A stretch of DNA of 32,221 nt from an uncultured Collinsella sp. (GCA_900545605.1 UQZL01000023.1:1-32221); one strand, 5' to 3'; counted from the stretch's first letter, positions 21,490 through 29,507 are shown. Notes: generated by a model from the letters alone, not told the origin. Numbers and translations: made by a program.

Positions 21490-22584
21490 TTACGCAAACA
21501 GGCCGTAGATGCTGATGTTGGCCTTGGCGTAGAGGCCGTTGGCGTACTCGGTCCACTTGGAGCTGGCGCTCGAAGCCTGCGAAGAGTACTGCTGGTAGGC
21601 GGTGTAATAGGCGGTCATGGCCTGCTTGTAGGTAGCGCTATCAGCCGTAAAGGCATCGTCAGCGAAGGCCTTAGCGTAGGTGCTATCGGCGTCCTTCCAG
21701 GTGCCCTTTTCGCTATCCCACTCGTCGCCGGCAAGTTTGATGATGTAATCGGCGTAGTCCTTGCTCGCGGTCTCCTCGTTGCCGTCAGCAGGCTCGGTCG
21801 GGGCGGTCGGCATGCTTGCGGAGCTATCGCCCACCTTCTTCTTGTAGAGCTTCTGCAGCGTCGCGGACTGACGGACGATCTGCTTGGCCTGGTCCTTGGA
21901 CACGCCATACTGCGTGGCCATGGTCTTGTAGTCCGAAGTGCCGATGGAATCCTCGGCGTACTTCTTCATCTCCTTAGAAGAGACGGTGATGCCCTCGTCC
22001 TCGGCAGCGTCGAGCAGGATCTTGTTGCGCACGTAGGACAGGATGACGTCGGCAGAGGGAGCGGTGTAGTTGCCATCGCCATCCTTGACGGTGTCGAGGC
22101 TGTACTGGCTCTCAATGGCCTCGCGCGCGGTGATGTCGCTCTTCTTGCCGTTGTAGCTGTAGCTTGCCACGGTCGAATCGAGCTGGTCCTCGGTGAGGGT
22201 CGCCGAGCCGACGCCCTTGCCGCCAAAACCACCGTTGCCGATAAAGAAGCCGACCACAGCAGCGATCATGACTGCAACCACGAAGGCGGCAATCATCGTC
22301 TTCTTGTGCTTGGATGCGCGGTCGTCTTCGTCGGAACCCAGGATATCGTCGTCCTCGTCCTGCTCCTCGGGCATGAGGTTCTCGTCGGCGGCGTCCGCGG
22401 CGATCTTTGCCTCCAGGCGAGCGTCCTCCTCCTCGGCCGTCGTACCGGCGGCAATATGTTCGGCAGACGTACCGGCGACCAGATCGATCTTCTCCTCCTC
22501 ATCACCATCGGGGCCTTCGCCGCGCTCGATGATCTGGATGCCGTCGATCTCGTCCTTCTCGTCCTTCTTTTGAATCAGACCCAT
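21490..22584 (-). CDS. Membrane-anchored SurA-like protein with acidic cytoplasmic domain
   Basis: A 364-residue single-pass protein. Residues 1-95 are highly acidic and low in complexity (E-E-E-D, D-E-D-D-D, D-E-D-D runs) and end in K-H-K-K before one membrane helix at about 97-115, so the N-terminus is inside. Outside is a Gly-rich linker, then about 130-255 that resembles the SurA N-terminal chaperone domain (I-L-S-Y-V-R-N-K-I-L-L-D-A-A-E-D-E-G-I-T, then V-S-S-K-E-M). The rest to 364 is helical and rich in Ala, Ser and Tyr. No parvulin isomerase domain is obvious. AAGGAG lies eight bases before the ATG. A role in folding exported proteins is inference from the fold. Confidence 0.75.
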   Translation of the reverse strand: MGLIQKKDEKDEIDGIQIIERGEGPDGDEEEKIDLVAGTSAEHIAAGTTAEEEDARLEAKIAADAADENLMPEEQDEDDDILGSDEDDRASKHKKTMIAAFVVAVMIAAVVGFFIGNGGFGGKGVGSATLTEDQLDSTVASYSYNGKKSDITAREAIESQYSLDTVKDGDGNYTAPSADVILSYVRNKILLDAAEDEGITVSSKEMKKYAEDSIGTSDYKTMATQYGVSKDQAKQIVRQSATLQKLYKKKVGDSSASMPTAPTEPADGNEETASKDYADYIIKLAGDEWDSEKGTWKDADSTYAKAFADDAFTADSATYKQAMTAYYTAYQQYSSQASSASSKWTEYANGLYAKANISIYGLFA

Positions 22585-22620
22585 ATCAGTTACTCCTTGT
22601 TAGGAAACATAGTCCGCAAT

Positions 22621-22651
22621 AGAATACGCCCGACAGAGCGCCGGGCGTATT
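22621..22651 (-). terminator. Probable terminator after icd
   Basis: AATACGCCCG and CGGGCGTATT form a perfect 10-bp stem with a 9-base loop. The U-tract on the minus strand is weak (CTATTG), so efficiency is uncertain. Confidence 0.6.
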
Positions 22652-22710
22652 GATTCTCAGGTTATACGCAAACACTTAAGTACTATTTAGGCGTTTGCAG
22701 TCTGCATGCC

Positions 22711-23796
22711 TTAGGCCAGGTGCGCGATAACGGCATCGGCAAAGGCCTGCGTGCCCACAGCACCCTCAACGGAGCCGGTCTGGGCACGACGAACGTCGCC
22801 GGTAACCTGCTCACCCTCGTCGAGCGTGGCAGAAACGGCGGCGCGAATGCGATTGGCCGCGTCATTCTCGCCCAGGTGATCGAGCATCATAGCCGCAGAC
22901 AGAATCTCGGCCGTGGGGTTAGCGATATCCTGGCCAGCGATATCGGGCGCGGAGCCGTGCGTTGCCTCAAAGATGGCACAGTCGGCGCCGATGTTGGAAC
23001 CCGGAGCCATACCCAGGCCGCCCACCAGACCTGCGCACAGATCGCTGACGATATCGCCGTACAGGTTGGGCAGCACCAGGACATCGAAGTCGTTGGGGTT
23101 CTGGACCAGACCCATGCAGGTGGCGTCGACGATCTTGTCGTTGAACTCGATATCGGGATAGTTGGCGGCCACCTCGCGCGCCACGCGCAGGAACAGGCCG
23201 TCGGTCGCCTTCATGATGTTTGCCTTGTGCACGGCCGTCACCTTTTTACGGCCGCAGCGGCGGGCATATTCAAAGGCATACTCCACAATGCGGCGGCTCT
23301 TGGCGATGGAGATCGGCTTGATCGAGATGGCGGAATCGGCAGCAAAGGTCTTCTGGCCCGAGCGCTCGACGAGCTGCGAGAGCTCCTCGACCTCGGCAGC
23401 GCCCTCATCGAACTCGATACCGGCGTAGAGGTCCTCGGTGTTCTCGCGCACGATGACCAGGTCGACGTCGCGGAAGCGCGAGCCGTCACCCGGCTGCGAC
23501 AGGCAGGGACGCACGCAGGCGTACAGGTCGAAGTGCTTGCGCAGGGCCACGTTGACGCTGCGGAAACCCGTGCCGACCGGCGTGGTGATGGGACCCTTGA
23601 TGGCGACCTTGGTCTCAGCGACCGCATCGAGCACGTGCTGGGGCAGCGGCGTGCCAAACTCGTCCATGACGCCGGCACCGGCCTCCTGGACATTCCAATT
23701 GATCTGGACACCGGCGGCCTCGACCACGCGGCGCATGGCCTGCGTAATCTCGGGACCGATACCGTCACCGGGAATCAGGACTACATCGTGCGCCAT
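22711..23796 (-). CDS. icd: NAD-dependent isocitrate dehydrogenase family protein
   Basis: A 361-residue beta-decarboxylating dehydrogenase. The N-terminus has L-I-P-G-D-G-I-G-P-E. The substrate loop T-T-P-V-G-T-G-F-R-S-V-N-V-A-L-R-K near 71-87 has the Ser-x-Asn-x-x-Leu-Arg pattern of isocitrate dehydrogenase rather than isopropylmalate dehydrogenase. R-E-N-T-E-D-L-Y follows near 117-124, the catalytic Lys lies in V-H-K-A-N-I-M-K, and the metal Asp cluster in N-L-Y-G-D-I-V-S-D. The length and loop fit the short NAD-type enzymes that make 2-oxoglutarate. GAGGAG lies nine bases before the ATG. It is last in a four-gene minus-strand operon, six bases after the HEAT-like gene. Homoisocitrate dehydrogenase is a less likely alternative. 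Confidence 0.9.
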   Translation of the reverse strand: MAHDVVLIPGDGIGPEITQAMRRVVEAAGVQINWNVQEAGAGVMDEFGTPLPQHVLDAVAETKVAIKGPITTPVGTGFRSVNVALRKHFDLYACVRPCLSQPGDGSRFRDVDLVIVRENTEDLYAGIEFDEGAAEVEELSQLVERSGQKTFAADSAISIKPISIAKSRRIVEYAFEYARRCGRKKVTAVHKANIMKATDGLFLRVAREVAANYPDIEFNDKIVDATCMGLVQNPNDFDVLVLPNLYGDIVSDLCAGLVGGLGMAPGSNIGADCAIFEATHGSAPDIAGQDIANPTAEILSAAMMLDHLGENDAANRIRAAVSATLDEGEQVTGDVRRAQTGSVEGAVGTQAFADAVIAHLA

Positions 23797-23802
23797 AATC
23801 TG

Positions 23803-24501
23803 TTACTCCTCGTCTTCGGCGGCCTCAGATTTTTTAACGCTAGCACGCTTCTTCTTTTTGGAGAGATCCAGGCCAAAACGTTTAACAAGCATTTCGCAAA
23901 TCTCGCTCGAACGGGCCTTGAGATAGCTGCCCTTGCCGTTCTCGGCGTCGAACTTAAGGCGCAGCGCGAGCTTCTCGGCGACCTCGGCGTCAATCTCGCC
24001 CTGGCCAAACTCGTACAGGCAACCGAGCATGTCGCGATACTCGAGGTCGCCGTGGTAGCACTGGATGGCCTCGTCCAGGATGGGCCAAGCCTCGCGCGAA
24101 CGCTCGACGCTCGTGGCGCCCCACACGCACAGCAGGCGGAAGGCGGCATAGCGCAGCGTGGAAGAAATCTCATCGAACAGCGCGGTCTCGGCGCCCTCAA
24201 AGGCATCGCCCAGCTGCTCGGGGTAGGTGGTGGCGAGCGCCGCCAGGGCATCGAGAGCCTCCCAGCGGGTCTGAGCCTCGGGGCGGTCGAGCGCCTCGAT
24301 CAGCGCGGGCACGCAGGGCACGACGCGCTGCGGATCGCGCTCGGCAAGCAGGTGCAGCACGCGGGCGGCAAACTGACGGATGCGGCGCGTGGGGCAGCCG
24401 AGCTCCTGGACCAGGCGGTCGACGGCGTTCTCGTTCTCCTCTGCCAGCTGGAGCTGTGCCAGCTCCTCGTCGGTGAGCTGTTCGTCTTTGTTTTCTGCCA
24501 T
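23803..24501 (-). CDS. HEAT-repeat-like helical protein
   Basis: A 232-residue soluble protein. After an acidic N-terminus, about 25-130 shows HEAT-like helical pairs (R-Q-F-A-A-R-V-L-H-L-L-A near 42-53; C-V-P-A-L-I-E-A-L-D-R-P near 63-74; R-W-E-A-L-D-A-L-A-A-L-A near 79-90; L-R-Y-A-A-F-R-L-L near 115-123). The C-terminus is strongly charged, with K-K-K-K-R followed by an acidic end. A scaffold or binding protein is the usual role of such repeats; no partner is evident. It lies 15 bases after the two-helix membrane protein gene and 6 bases before icd, with GAGGT four bases before its ATG. Confidence 0.75.
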   Translation of the reverse strand: MAENKDEQLTDEELAQLQLAEENENAVDRLVQELGCPTRRIRQFAARVLHLLAERDPQRVVPCVPALIEALDRPEAQTRWEALDALAALATTYPEQLGDAFEGAETALFDEISSTLRYAAFRLLCVWGATSVERSREAWPILDEAIQCYHGDLEYRDMLGCLYEFGQGEIDAEVAEKLALRLKFDAENGKGSYLKARSSEICEMLVKRFGLDLSKKKKRASVKKSEAAEDEE

Positions 24502-24516
24502 AGTTACCTCTTTTTA

Positions 24517-24945
24517 CTATTTCTTAGCGTGCTTGTCAGCACCCTTGCTGTCATCGGTGACCGAGATGAGCTGTCGGTCGGCCGCGCCATTGCGACGCGC
24601 ACGGCGGCGCTCCTCGGCATCGCCCGCGTCGGCGGCGGCGCGGTGAGCCTTGTTAACGTTAAAGACCTCGTCGTGTTTGCGCCACGGACCGACGGACTCG
24701 CCAAAGCTCATCTTAAGGCCGGCGATAAAGCCGCCGAGCCAGCCGATCGGCGCAAACTGCACCAGCGGGAACAGCGAAAACACCCAGGTCAGCAGGACGA
24801 CTGCCGCCGCGCCTACAAAATTGGCGATCCAGTAGTCGCGTTTGGTGATGACGCGCTTTTCGCACGCCCACTGGCCGCACAAAAAGCCGATGTAGATCGC
24901 AAAGAGAAAGAGCACCAGCGCAAGCACCACGAACGTCCAGCTCAT
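24517..24945 (-). CDS. Two-helix membrane protein of unknown function
   Basis: A 142-residue protein with two strongly hydrophobic segments (about 5-22 and 42-75, the second perhaps two helices) and a charged cytoplasmic tail rich in Arg, Ala and Asp (E-E-R-R-R-A-R-R-N near 111-119). Start at ATG 24945 with GGGGAG eight bases upstream, five bases after the dehydrogenase stop; the longer frame to 24981 overlaps that gene. I do not recognise the family. Confidence 0.7.
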   Translation of the reverse strand: MSWTFVVLALVLFLFAIYIGFLCGQWACEKRVITKRDYWIANFVGAAAVVLLTWVFSLFPLVQFAPIGWLGGFIAGLKMSFGESVGPWRKHDEVFNVNKAHRAAADAGDAEERRRARRNGAADRQLISVTDDSKGADKHAKK

Positions 24946-24950
24946 GGGCG

Positions 24951-26030
24951 CTACTCCCCGTGATGGTGGCCGCAGCAGCACTCGTGGCCATCATCATGGC
25001 CGTGGCCGCCGCAGCACTCGTGGTCCTCGCCATGGTGGTGGCCGCAACCGCACTCATGGTCGTCGCCGTGCTCGCCGCAACCGCAGCCGTCCTCGTGAGC
25101 ACCGTGCTCTTCGGGACGATACTGCGACCAGTCCAGACCGGCGGCGATGGCGTCGGCCTCCTCCTTATAGAGGACCGTGATGGCCTGGGTGCCCAGCTTG
25201 GCACCACCGATGGCATCGAGCATGTCGTAGAGCGTAAAGGCCACGTCGGCGCCGGGCAGCGCAAGCTCGCGATCGTCGGCATAGGCGAGCGCCAAGCGCA
25301 GGTCCTTGATGAAGTGCTCGACCATAAAGCCGGGCTTGTAGTCGCCGTCGAGCGCCTTGGTAGCCAGGCTCTCCATGGCGCCGGACTTGCCGGTACCGCC
25401 CAGGATCATCTGGCGGGTCTTCTCCAGATCAAGGCCGCTCAGCTCGGCAAATGCCATGGCGTCTGCCATGCCGACCATGCAGGCGCCCAGCGACACCTGG
25501 TTGGCGAGCTTGGCAGCCTGGCCCTTGCCGGCGCCGTCGAAGCAGCAGATGTTGGCCGCAAAGGTGGCAAGGATGTCGCGGACCGGCGCGATGTCGTTCT
25601 CGGTAGCGCCCACGATAGCCGTGAGCGTACCGGCGATAGCGCCCGACTCGCCGCCGGTGACGGGGCAGTCAAACGCCATGCGACCAGAAACCTGGGCGGC
25701 CTCGGCAATGTCACGGGCAAGCTCGGGCGAGCTCGTGGTGAGGTCGATCAAGACCGCGCCGGGCTTAGTGCACGCGAGCAGGCCGTCGCCCGCCAGGTAG
25801 AGTTCCTCGACCTCGGAGGGATAGCCCACCATGGTAAAGACGACATCGGCGTTCGCCGCGGCATCGGCCGGCGTATCTGCCCAGACGGCGCCGCGCTCGA
25901 TAAGCGCGGCGGCCTTGGACTTGGTGCGGTTGTTGACCGTGACGGGGTAGCCGGCGTCCAGGATGTGGCCGGCGATGGGGGCACCCATGATTCCGGTGCC
26001 GATAAATGCGACGGAGAGCTTGTTTGCCAT
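24951..26030 (-). CDS. 3-hydroxyisobutyrate dehydrogenase family oxidoreductase with His/Cys-rich C-terminal tail
   Basis: A 359-residue protein. Residues 1-300 are a standard beta-hydroxyacid dehydrogenase: G-T-G-I-M-G at 11-16 in the NAD(P) fold, D-C-P-V-T-G-G at 121-127 for substrate binding, and catalytic Lys174 in G-A-G-K-G-Q-A-A-K-L-A-N-Q. Relatives are tartronate semialdehyde reductase (GarR/GlxR) and 3-hydroxyisobutyrate dehydrogenase, which end near residue 295-300. Here a tail of about 53 residues (307-359; bases 24954-25112) follows, with 14 His and 9 Cys in repeats such as C-G-C-G-H-H-H-G-E and H-E-C-C-C-G-H-H-H-G-E. The tail looks like a metal-binding (Ni, Zn or Cu) segment. It is the first gene of the operon leading to icd. 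The exact substrate is unknown. Confidence 0.88.
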   Translation of the reverse strand: MANKLSVAFIGTGIMGAPIAGHILDAGYPVTVNNRTKSKAAALIERGAVWADTPADAAANADVVFTMVGYPSEVEELYLAGDGLLACTKPGAVLIDLTTSSPELARDIAEAAQVSGRMAFDCPVTGGESGAIAGTLTAIVGATENDIAPVRDILATFAANICCFDGAGKGQAAKLANQVSLGACMVGMADAMAFAELSGLDLEKTRQMILGGTGKSGAMESLATKALDGDYKPGFMVEHFIKDLRLALAYADDRELALPGADVAFTLYDMLDAIGGAKLGTQAITVLYKEEADAIAAGLDWSQYRPEEHGAHEDGCGCGEHGDDHECGCGHHHGEDHECCGGHGHDDGHECCCGHHHGE

Positions 26031-26129
26031 GAAACCTTTCCTTTTGGGTTGGGTGTTGTTACCAGGTTAAAATACTCGGTGCCAGCGTTTCGGCCGTGAC
26101 TTGAGGGCACTTGCAGCCGCAGCGCCTAC

Positions 26130-27083
26130 CTACTCGCCTCGCACGCGGCGCGCGATGCGGTCGGAAAGCGAGGCTTTCTCGGCGCGATTCTTGCCCCAAA
26201 ACGCGCAGGCCACCATGCCGGGGCCCACGTGCGAGCCAATGGTGGGACCCACGGAGCTGCGAATGATCGTGACGTCGGCGCAGCCCTCCTCCTTGCGGAT
26301 GGCGGCTTCGAGCCAGTCACCGTCCTTTTCGGCATCGGCCGTCATGATGGCGATGGGCATGGTGCGGTCGGGCACGTAGTTCTCGCGGAACGACTTGAGG
26401 ATGGACTTGAGCGCCTTCTTGCGGCCGCGGTTGACGCCAATCAGCGACAGCGAGCCGGCAAGGTCGTAGGAGAGCTCGGGCTTGACATCGAGCTTTGCCG
26501 TGAGCTGCGCCGCCGCGGGCGGAATGCGGCCGCCGGCAGCCAGCGCGTCGAAGCTCTCGAGCGTAAAGTAGCCGTGGACGTAGGTCTTTGCCTCGTTTGC
26601 CCAGTCGACCAGCTGCTTGGCGGTGAGTCCCGCCGAGCGCTGGCGCACGGCCTCGAGCGCCAGGAGCGCGCCGGTCGCGCAGGGCAGAGCGTTGTCGACC
26701 ACGTAGAGCTCAAAATCGGGATACTCGGCGCGCACGGCATCTGCCGCCTGGCACGCGGAGTTGTAGCTCGACGACAGCGCCGAGGTAAAGCACAGGTAGA
26801 CCGTGGGCGTGCCTTCTTTGGCGCACTCGGTAAAGAACTCGATATAGCGACCGAGCGACACGGCGGAGGTAGACACGCGAGCGCCGGCGCGCATACGGTC
26901 GTAGAACTCCTTAGGGCTCATGCTCGACCAGATATCGTCCGTGCGCTCCTCGCCATCGATAATGAAGGGGAAGCCCAAGATATCGACATCGAGGTTCGCG
27001 GCGACCTCGGGGCTAAAGTCGCAGCAGGTATCGACGACGATGCGGCAGCGGTCAGAATGGCCGGTAGATGCAGCCTTGTCCAT
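26130..27083 (-). CDS. DegV family fatty-acid-binding protein
   Basis: A 317-residue DegV protein. The N-terminus has V-D-T-C-C-D-F near 18-24 (the family D-S-x-x-D-L-like opening) and F-P-F-I-I-D near 39-44. S-T-S-A-V-S near 71-76 forms the fatty-acid carboxylate site, followed by F-T-S-A-L-S-S-S-Y-N-S-A near 100-111, and G-R-I-P near 187-190. The C-terminal domain includes G-R-K-K-A-L near 229-234 and the S-V-G-P-T-I-G-S-H-V-G-P-G near 278-290 that closes the pocket. DegV proteins (FakB) present fatty acids to the kinase FakA; no fakA is in the window. Start at ATG 27083 with AAGGAG eight bases upstream. A 99-base gap separates it from the dehydrogenase. Confidence 0.92.
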   Translation of the reverse strand: MDKAASTGHSDRCRIVVDTCCDFSPEVAANLDVDILGFPFIIDGEERTDDIWSSMSPKEFYDRMRAGARVSTSAVSLGRYIEFFTECAKEGTPTVYLCFTSALSSSYNSACQAADAVRAEYPDFELYVVDNALPCATGALLALEAVRQRSAGLTAKQLVDWANEAKTYVHGYFTLESFDALAAGGRIPPAAAQLTAKLDVKPELSYDLAGSLSLIGVNRGRKKALKSILKSFRENYVPDRTMPIAIMTADAEKDGDWLEAAIRKEEGCADVTIIRSSVGPTIGSHVGPGMVACAFWGKNRAEKASLSDRIARRVRGE

Positions 27084-27101
27084 CAAAGCGACTCCTTACG
27101 T

Positions 27102-27133
27102 AAAAAGGCGGCCATCCGCATGGGATGGCCGCC
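27102..27133 (-). terminator. Terminator after hpf
   Basis: GGCGGCCATCC and GGATGGCCGCC form a perfect 11-bp stem with a short loop, followed on the minus strand by TTTTTACG. Confidence 0.94.
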
Positions 27134-27162
27134 AACCGTTAACTCATGCAAGTTAACGTATT

Positions 27163-27747
27163 TTACTCGTCAAGTGTTTCGATGCGGGGCTTGATGATGC
27201 CATATCCACCATTCTTACGGTGATACACCACATTGATGAGGCCAGTCGTCGCGTTCTCGAACACGTAGAAGTCGTGGCCGAGCAGATCGGTCTGCACCAG
27301 CGCCTGCTCCTCAGTCATCGGGGTGACATCGATGACCTTCTCGCGGACGAGCAGGTCATCCTCCTCCTCGGGCAGCAGCAGGTCGGCCAGATCCTCGACG
27401 CGCTCGACCGGTGCGACATCCGCTGCGCTGGCACCGCCCTGGCGGTTGTCCACGACCTTGGTCTTGAACTTGCGCAGCTGGCGGGTGACCTTATCGGCGG
27501 AGAGGTCGATGGCGGCGTACATATCTGCGCCGTGCTCGGCAACGCGAATCACCGAACCGCGGGCACGAACCGTAACCTCGACGATCGCCGGGTTGGGGTT
27601 CGAGGGGTTCTTCTCATAGCGAAGTACAACGTCGACCGTCATGGGCTCGATATCGAAAACCTTGAGCGCCTCGCCGATCTTCTCATCCACATGCGCACGC
27701 AGAGCATCGGTTACCGTCGTCTTGCGTCCAGAAACCTTGATATCCAT
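27163..27747 (-). CDS. hpf: Ribosome hibernation promoting factor (long form)
   Basis: A 194-residue long HPF. Residues about 1-100 are the S30AE/YfiA domain that binds the 30S decoding region (M-D-I-K-V-S-G-R start, A-D-M-Y-A-A-I-D-L-S-A-D-K near 75-87, R-Q-L-R-K-F-K near 91-97). After an acidic linker, about 138-192 is the dimerisation domain (F-Y-V-F-E-N near 161-166, V-V-Y-H-R-K-N-G-G-Y-G-I-I near 174-186) that pairs 70S ribosomes into 100S dimers. Start chosen at ATG 27747 with GGAG six bases upstream; the frame open to 27807 has no ribosome binding site there. It stands alone, with its own terminator and a long upstream region, as expected for a stress-regulated gene. Confidence 0.95.
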   Translation of the reverse strand: MDIKVSGRKTTVTDALRAHVDEKIGEALKVFDIEPMTVDVVLRYEKNPSNPNPAIVEVTVRARGSVIRVAEHGADMYAAIDLSADKVTRQLRKFKTKVVDNRQGGASAADVAPVERVEDLADLLLPEEEDDLLVREKVIDVTPMTEEQALVQTDLLGHDFYVFENATTGLINVVYHRKNGGYGIIKPRIETLDE

Positions 27748-27959
27748 ACGTGGCTCCAATCTGCCTCGGGGACTTACTGTACTGGCTATGTACCCATTGC
27801 CGTGCATTTAATCACGCGGATTCCCAAAGACCCGAATAACGATTGCTTGATACCGCATACCGAAGTCTCGCACTTTTCTGTGGCAAAGTGCGCTATAGGA
27901 GGGCGACGACGACTTTGTATTTGGTCCCGAAAATTGGCTTTGACCTGCTGGTTTTATTG
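27748..27959. promoter_or_regulatory. Upstream region of hpf with a palindrome
   Basis: About 210 bases without a gene. CGCACTTT (27869-27876) and AAAGTGCG (27885-27892) form a perfect 8-bp inverted repeat around 8 bases; it may be an operator or a leader hairpin. On the minus strand TTGCCA overlaps this palindrome and could be a -35 box, but no good -10 follows at the right distance. Confidence 0.4.
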
Positions 27960-27999
27960 GGATGAAAAAGCCGGGCTCCCCCATCGGGGAAGCCCGGCA
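27960..27999 (-). terminator. Terminator after the solute-binding lipoprotein gene
   Basis: GCCGGGCTTCCCC and GGGGGAGCCCGGC form a stem of about 13 bp with one mismatch around a short loop, followed on the minus strand by TTTTTCATC. Confidence 0.92.
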
Positions 28000-28064
28000 G
28001 TGCGTGTTGAAACCGTGAAGAGGCATCTCTCCTAGCGCATAGGAGACGCCACCCCTAGCAATAA

Positions 28065-29057
28065 CTAGCTATTGAGCTTGTTAATGTCGTCGTCGGTGAT
28101 AGTGCCCTCCTGGCTGGACGATTTATCCTCGGAGGTTGTACCCTCGCTGCTCGAATCGGAGGATGCGGACTCGCTGGATCCGGTGTCGGTCGACTGCACG
28201 TCGGCGCCCGAGACCGTCTTGGTGGTGAGATCATAGGGCATCGTGCCGTACCAGACGGAGTGGACCGCCTCGAGCGTGCCATCGACCGTGATACCGTCGA
28301 GGGCATCGCTCACGGCACGGCATAGCTCATCGTTGGCCGCGAGGCCCGCGACGTCGAGCGTCGAGGGTGTCTCGAGCGCGCCGACGTAAGAGATCTGGCT
28401 CATCAGGCGCGCAAGGTAGCCGCCGGCCGTGGAATCGCAAATCACGTAGTCGATCTCGCCGGACTCGAGTGCCTCAAAGCACTCGTTGATGTTGGTGAAG
28501 GTCTTCTGGTTGGCGGTGATGCTTTGCTTGGCAAGCGCCTCCTGCGAGGCCGAGGAGGTCTGAACGCCCAGGGTAGCGGTGTTAAGCGTTTCGGTGGAAA
28601 CGCTCAGCGACTCGCCGTCGCTCGTCTTCCCGAACACTGCCGCAGCGTCGTACAGGCAAGTACCAAGCGTGCTGATGTCACCATCCGTGGAATTGATGTC
28701 GCCAATGAAGATGTCGGCCTTTTTGTCGCCGAGCGCGGAATCGGCAGAAGACGCATCGACGAAGGCGACCTTAAGGCCCATGCGACTTGCAAGGGCGCGG
28801 GCAGCGTCAACTGCGTAGCCCGTGAGGTTGCCATCGGCGCCCTGCATGGCCTGCGGGGCATCGGAGGTATCGAGGGCAACCGTCAGGGTACCGGGAGTGA
28901 CCAGGGCATCGTCCGACACCGTAGGGGTAACGGTCTCGCGCTCGATCTGGTCAATCGTGGGTGTCGTGAACGTGGACAGTGGGTTGAACGCGCATCCGCT
29001 CAAACCCAATACGGCAATGACCGCCGCGGTCCCAGCACCTAACCGAGCCGCGTGCAT
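28065..29057 (-). CDS. Solute-binding lipoprotein (family 3, amino-acid type)
   Basis: A 330-residue exported lipoprotein. Residues 1-22 are a signal peptide ending in lipobox L-S-G-C (Cys22). About 60-285 is a periplasmic-binding fold of the SBP_bac_3 type: G-T-L-T-V-A-L-D near the start, G-Y-A-V-D-A-A-R-A-L-A-S-R-M-G-L near 95-110, then D-I-F-I-G-D-I. The last 40 residues are a Ser/Asp/Glu-rich tail, unusual for a binding protein. There is no transporter gene beside it. Start chosen at ATG 29057, which has GAGGGG seven bases upstream; ATG 29075 is possible. The frame stays open to 29465, but that part has unusual codons and probably belongs to the leader. Ligand not predictable. Confidence 0.82.
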   Translation of the reverse strand: MHAARLGAGTAAVIAVLGLSGCAFNPLSTFTTPTIDQIERETVTPTVSDDALVTPGTLTVALDTSDAPQAMQGADGNLTGYAVDAARALASRMGLKVAFVDASSADSALGDKKADIFIGDINSTDGDISTLGTCLYDAAAVFGKTSDGESLSVSTETLNTATLGVQTSSASQEALAKQSITANQKTFTNINECFEALESGEIDYVICDSTAGGYLARLMSQISYVGALETPSTLDVAGLAANDELCRAVSDALDGITVDGTLEAVHSVWYGTMPYDLTTKTVSGADVQSTDTGSSESASSDSSSEGTTSEDKSSSQEGTITDDDINKLNS

Positions 29058-29400
29058 CAAGCTGCCCCTCACCATGTCCACTACCCTGCCTTCTGTGTCG
29101 TATACAATCCGTGCGTTGCGCGGAATAACGGGTTGTTCCCACCAGCTGACCTGGTATTTGACCCCACACTTGCGCACCGGGGTGTTTGCTCGGGAGGCCG
29201 TAACCACCTTCACGACTGGCCCGCTCGCCCGCGAGGCGGTATTGCCCCAAAGAAAGTAGAACGGACGGTGCGGCTTACATCTAGGACGCGCCATGATCGC
29301 GCCGCGCGCACGCGGTCGCTTACGTGGATCCCTTTGACCGCGTCTGTCTTGGACTAGGATGGACATTTCGTCCGTCCGCAACCACAGCCCGGCAGGAACG
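29058..29400 (-). other. Long leader or small coding region upstream of the lipoprotein gene
   Basis: If the promoter at 29407-29435 is right, the mRNA has a leader of about 340 bases. It carries no RNA family I could recognise; I compared it by eye with SRP RNA, RNase P RNA, tmRNA and common riboswitches. The lipoprotein frame is open throughout, but uses AGA, AGG, CGG and TGT codons more than the gene body and lacks a ribosome binding site. Function not known. Confidence 0.35.
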
Positions 29401-29406
29401 TAGCGC

Positions 29407-29435
29407 ATTATAGCTAAGTTCAAGCTAAAGTTTAA
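29407..29435 (-). promoter_or_regulatory. Candidate promoter of the lipoprotein gene
   Basis: On the minus strand TTAAAC (29435-29430) and a perfect TATAAT (29412-29407) are separated by 17 bases. It is the best sigma-70-like -10 box seen in the window. Confidence 0.55.
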
Positions 29436-29507
29436 GGTTAGGGGCGCCATTCGCACCGTGAGCACAGATTTTGCAGGTCGAAGCGGACCATTCGTGCCCC
29501 CATGAAG

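Noticed and set aside
22720..24963. A 747-codon open frame on the plus strand
   Set aside because: It is antisense to icd, the HEAT-like gene and the two-helix membrane protein gene, all of which have recognisable proteins or good ribosome binding sites; long antisense frames are common in GC-rich DNA.
24954..25121. The His/Cys-coding repeats as a CRISPR or satellite array
   Set aside because: The repeats are short, irregular and in frame with the dehydrogenase; they are coding.
24960..26099. A 379-codon plus-strand frame opposite the dehydrogenase
   Set aside because: Mirror of a clear dehydrogenase with intact NAD-binding and catalytic motifs; the Val/Ala/Met-rich start is the complement of the His/Cys tail.
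29058..29400. SRP RNA, RNase P RNA or tmRNA in the leader of the lipoprotein gene
   Set aside because: Short stretches looked similar (for example CCAGGTCAG), but the SRP GGAAGGAAG core, RNase P conserved regions and tmRNA ends are missing.
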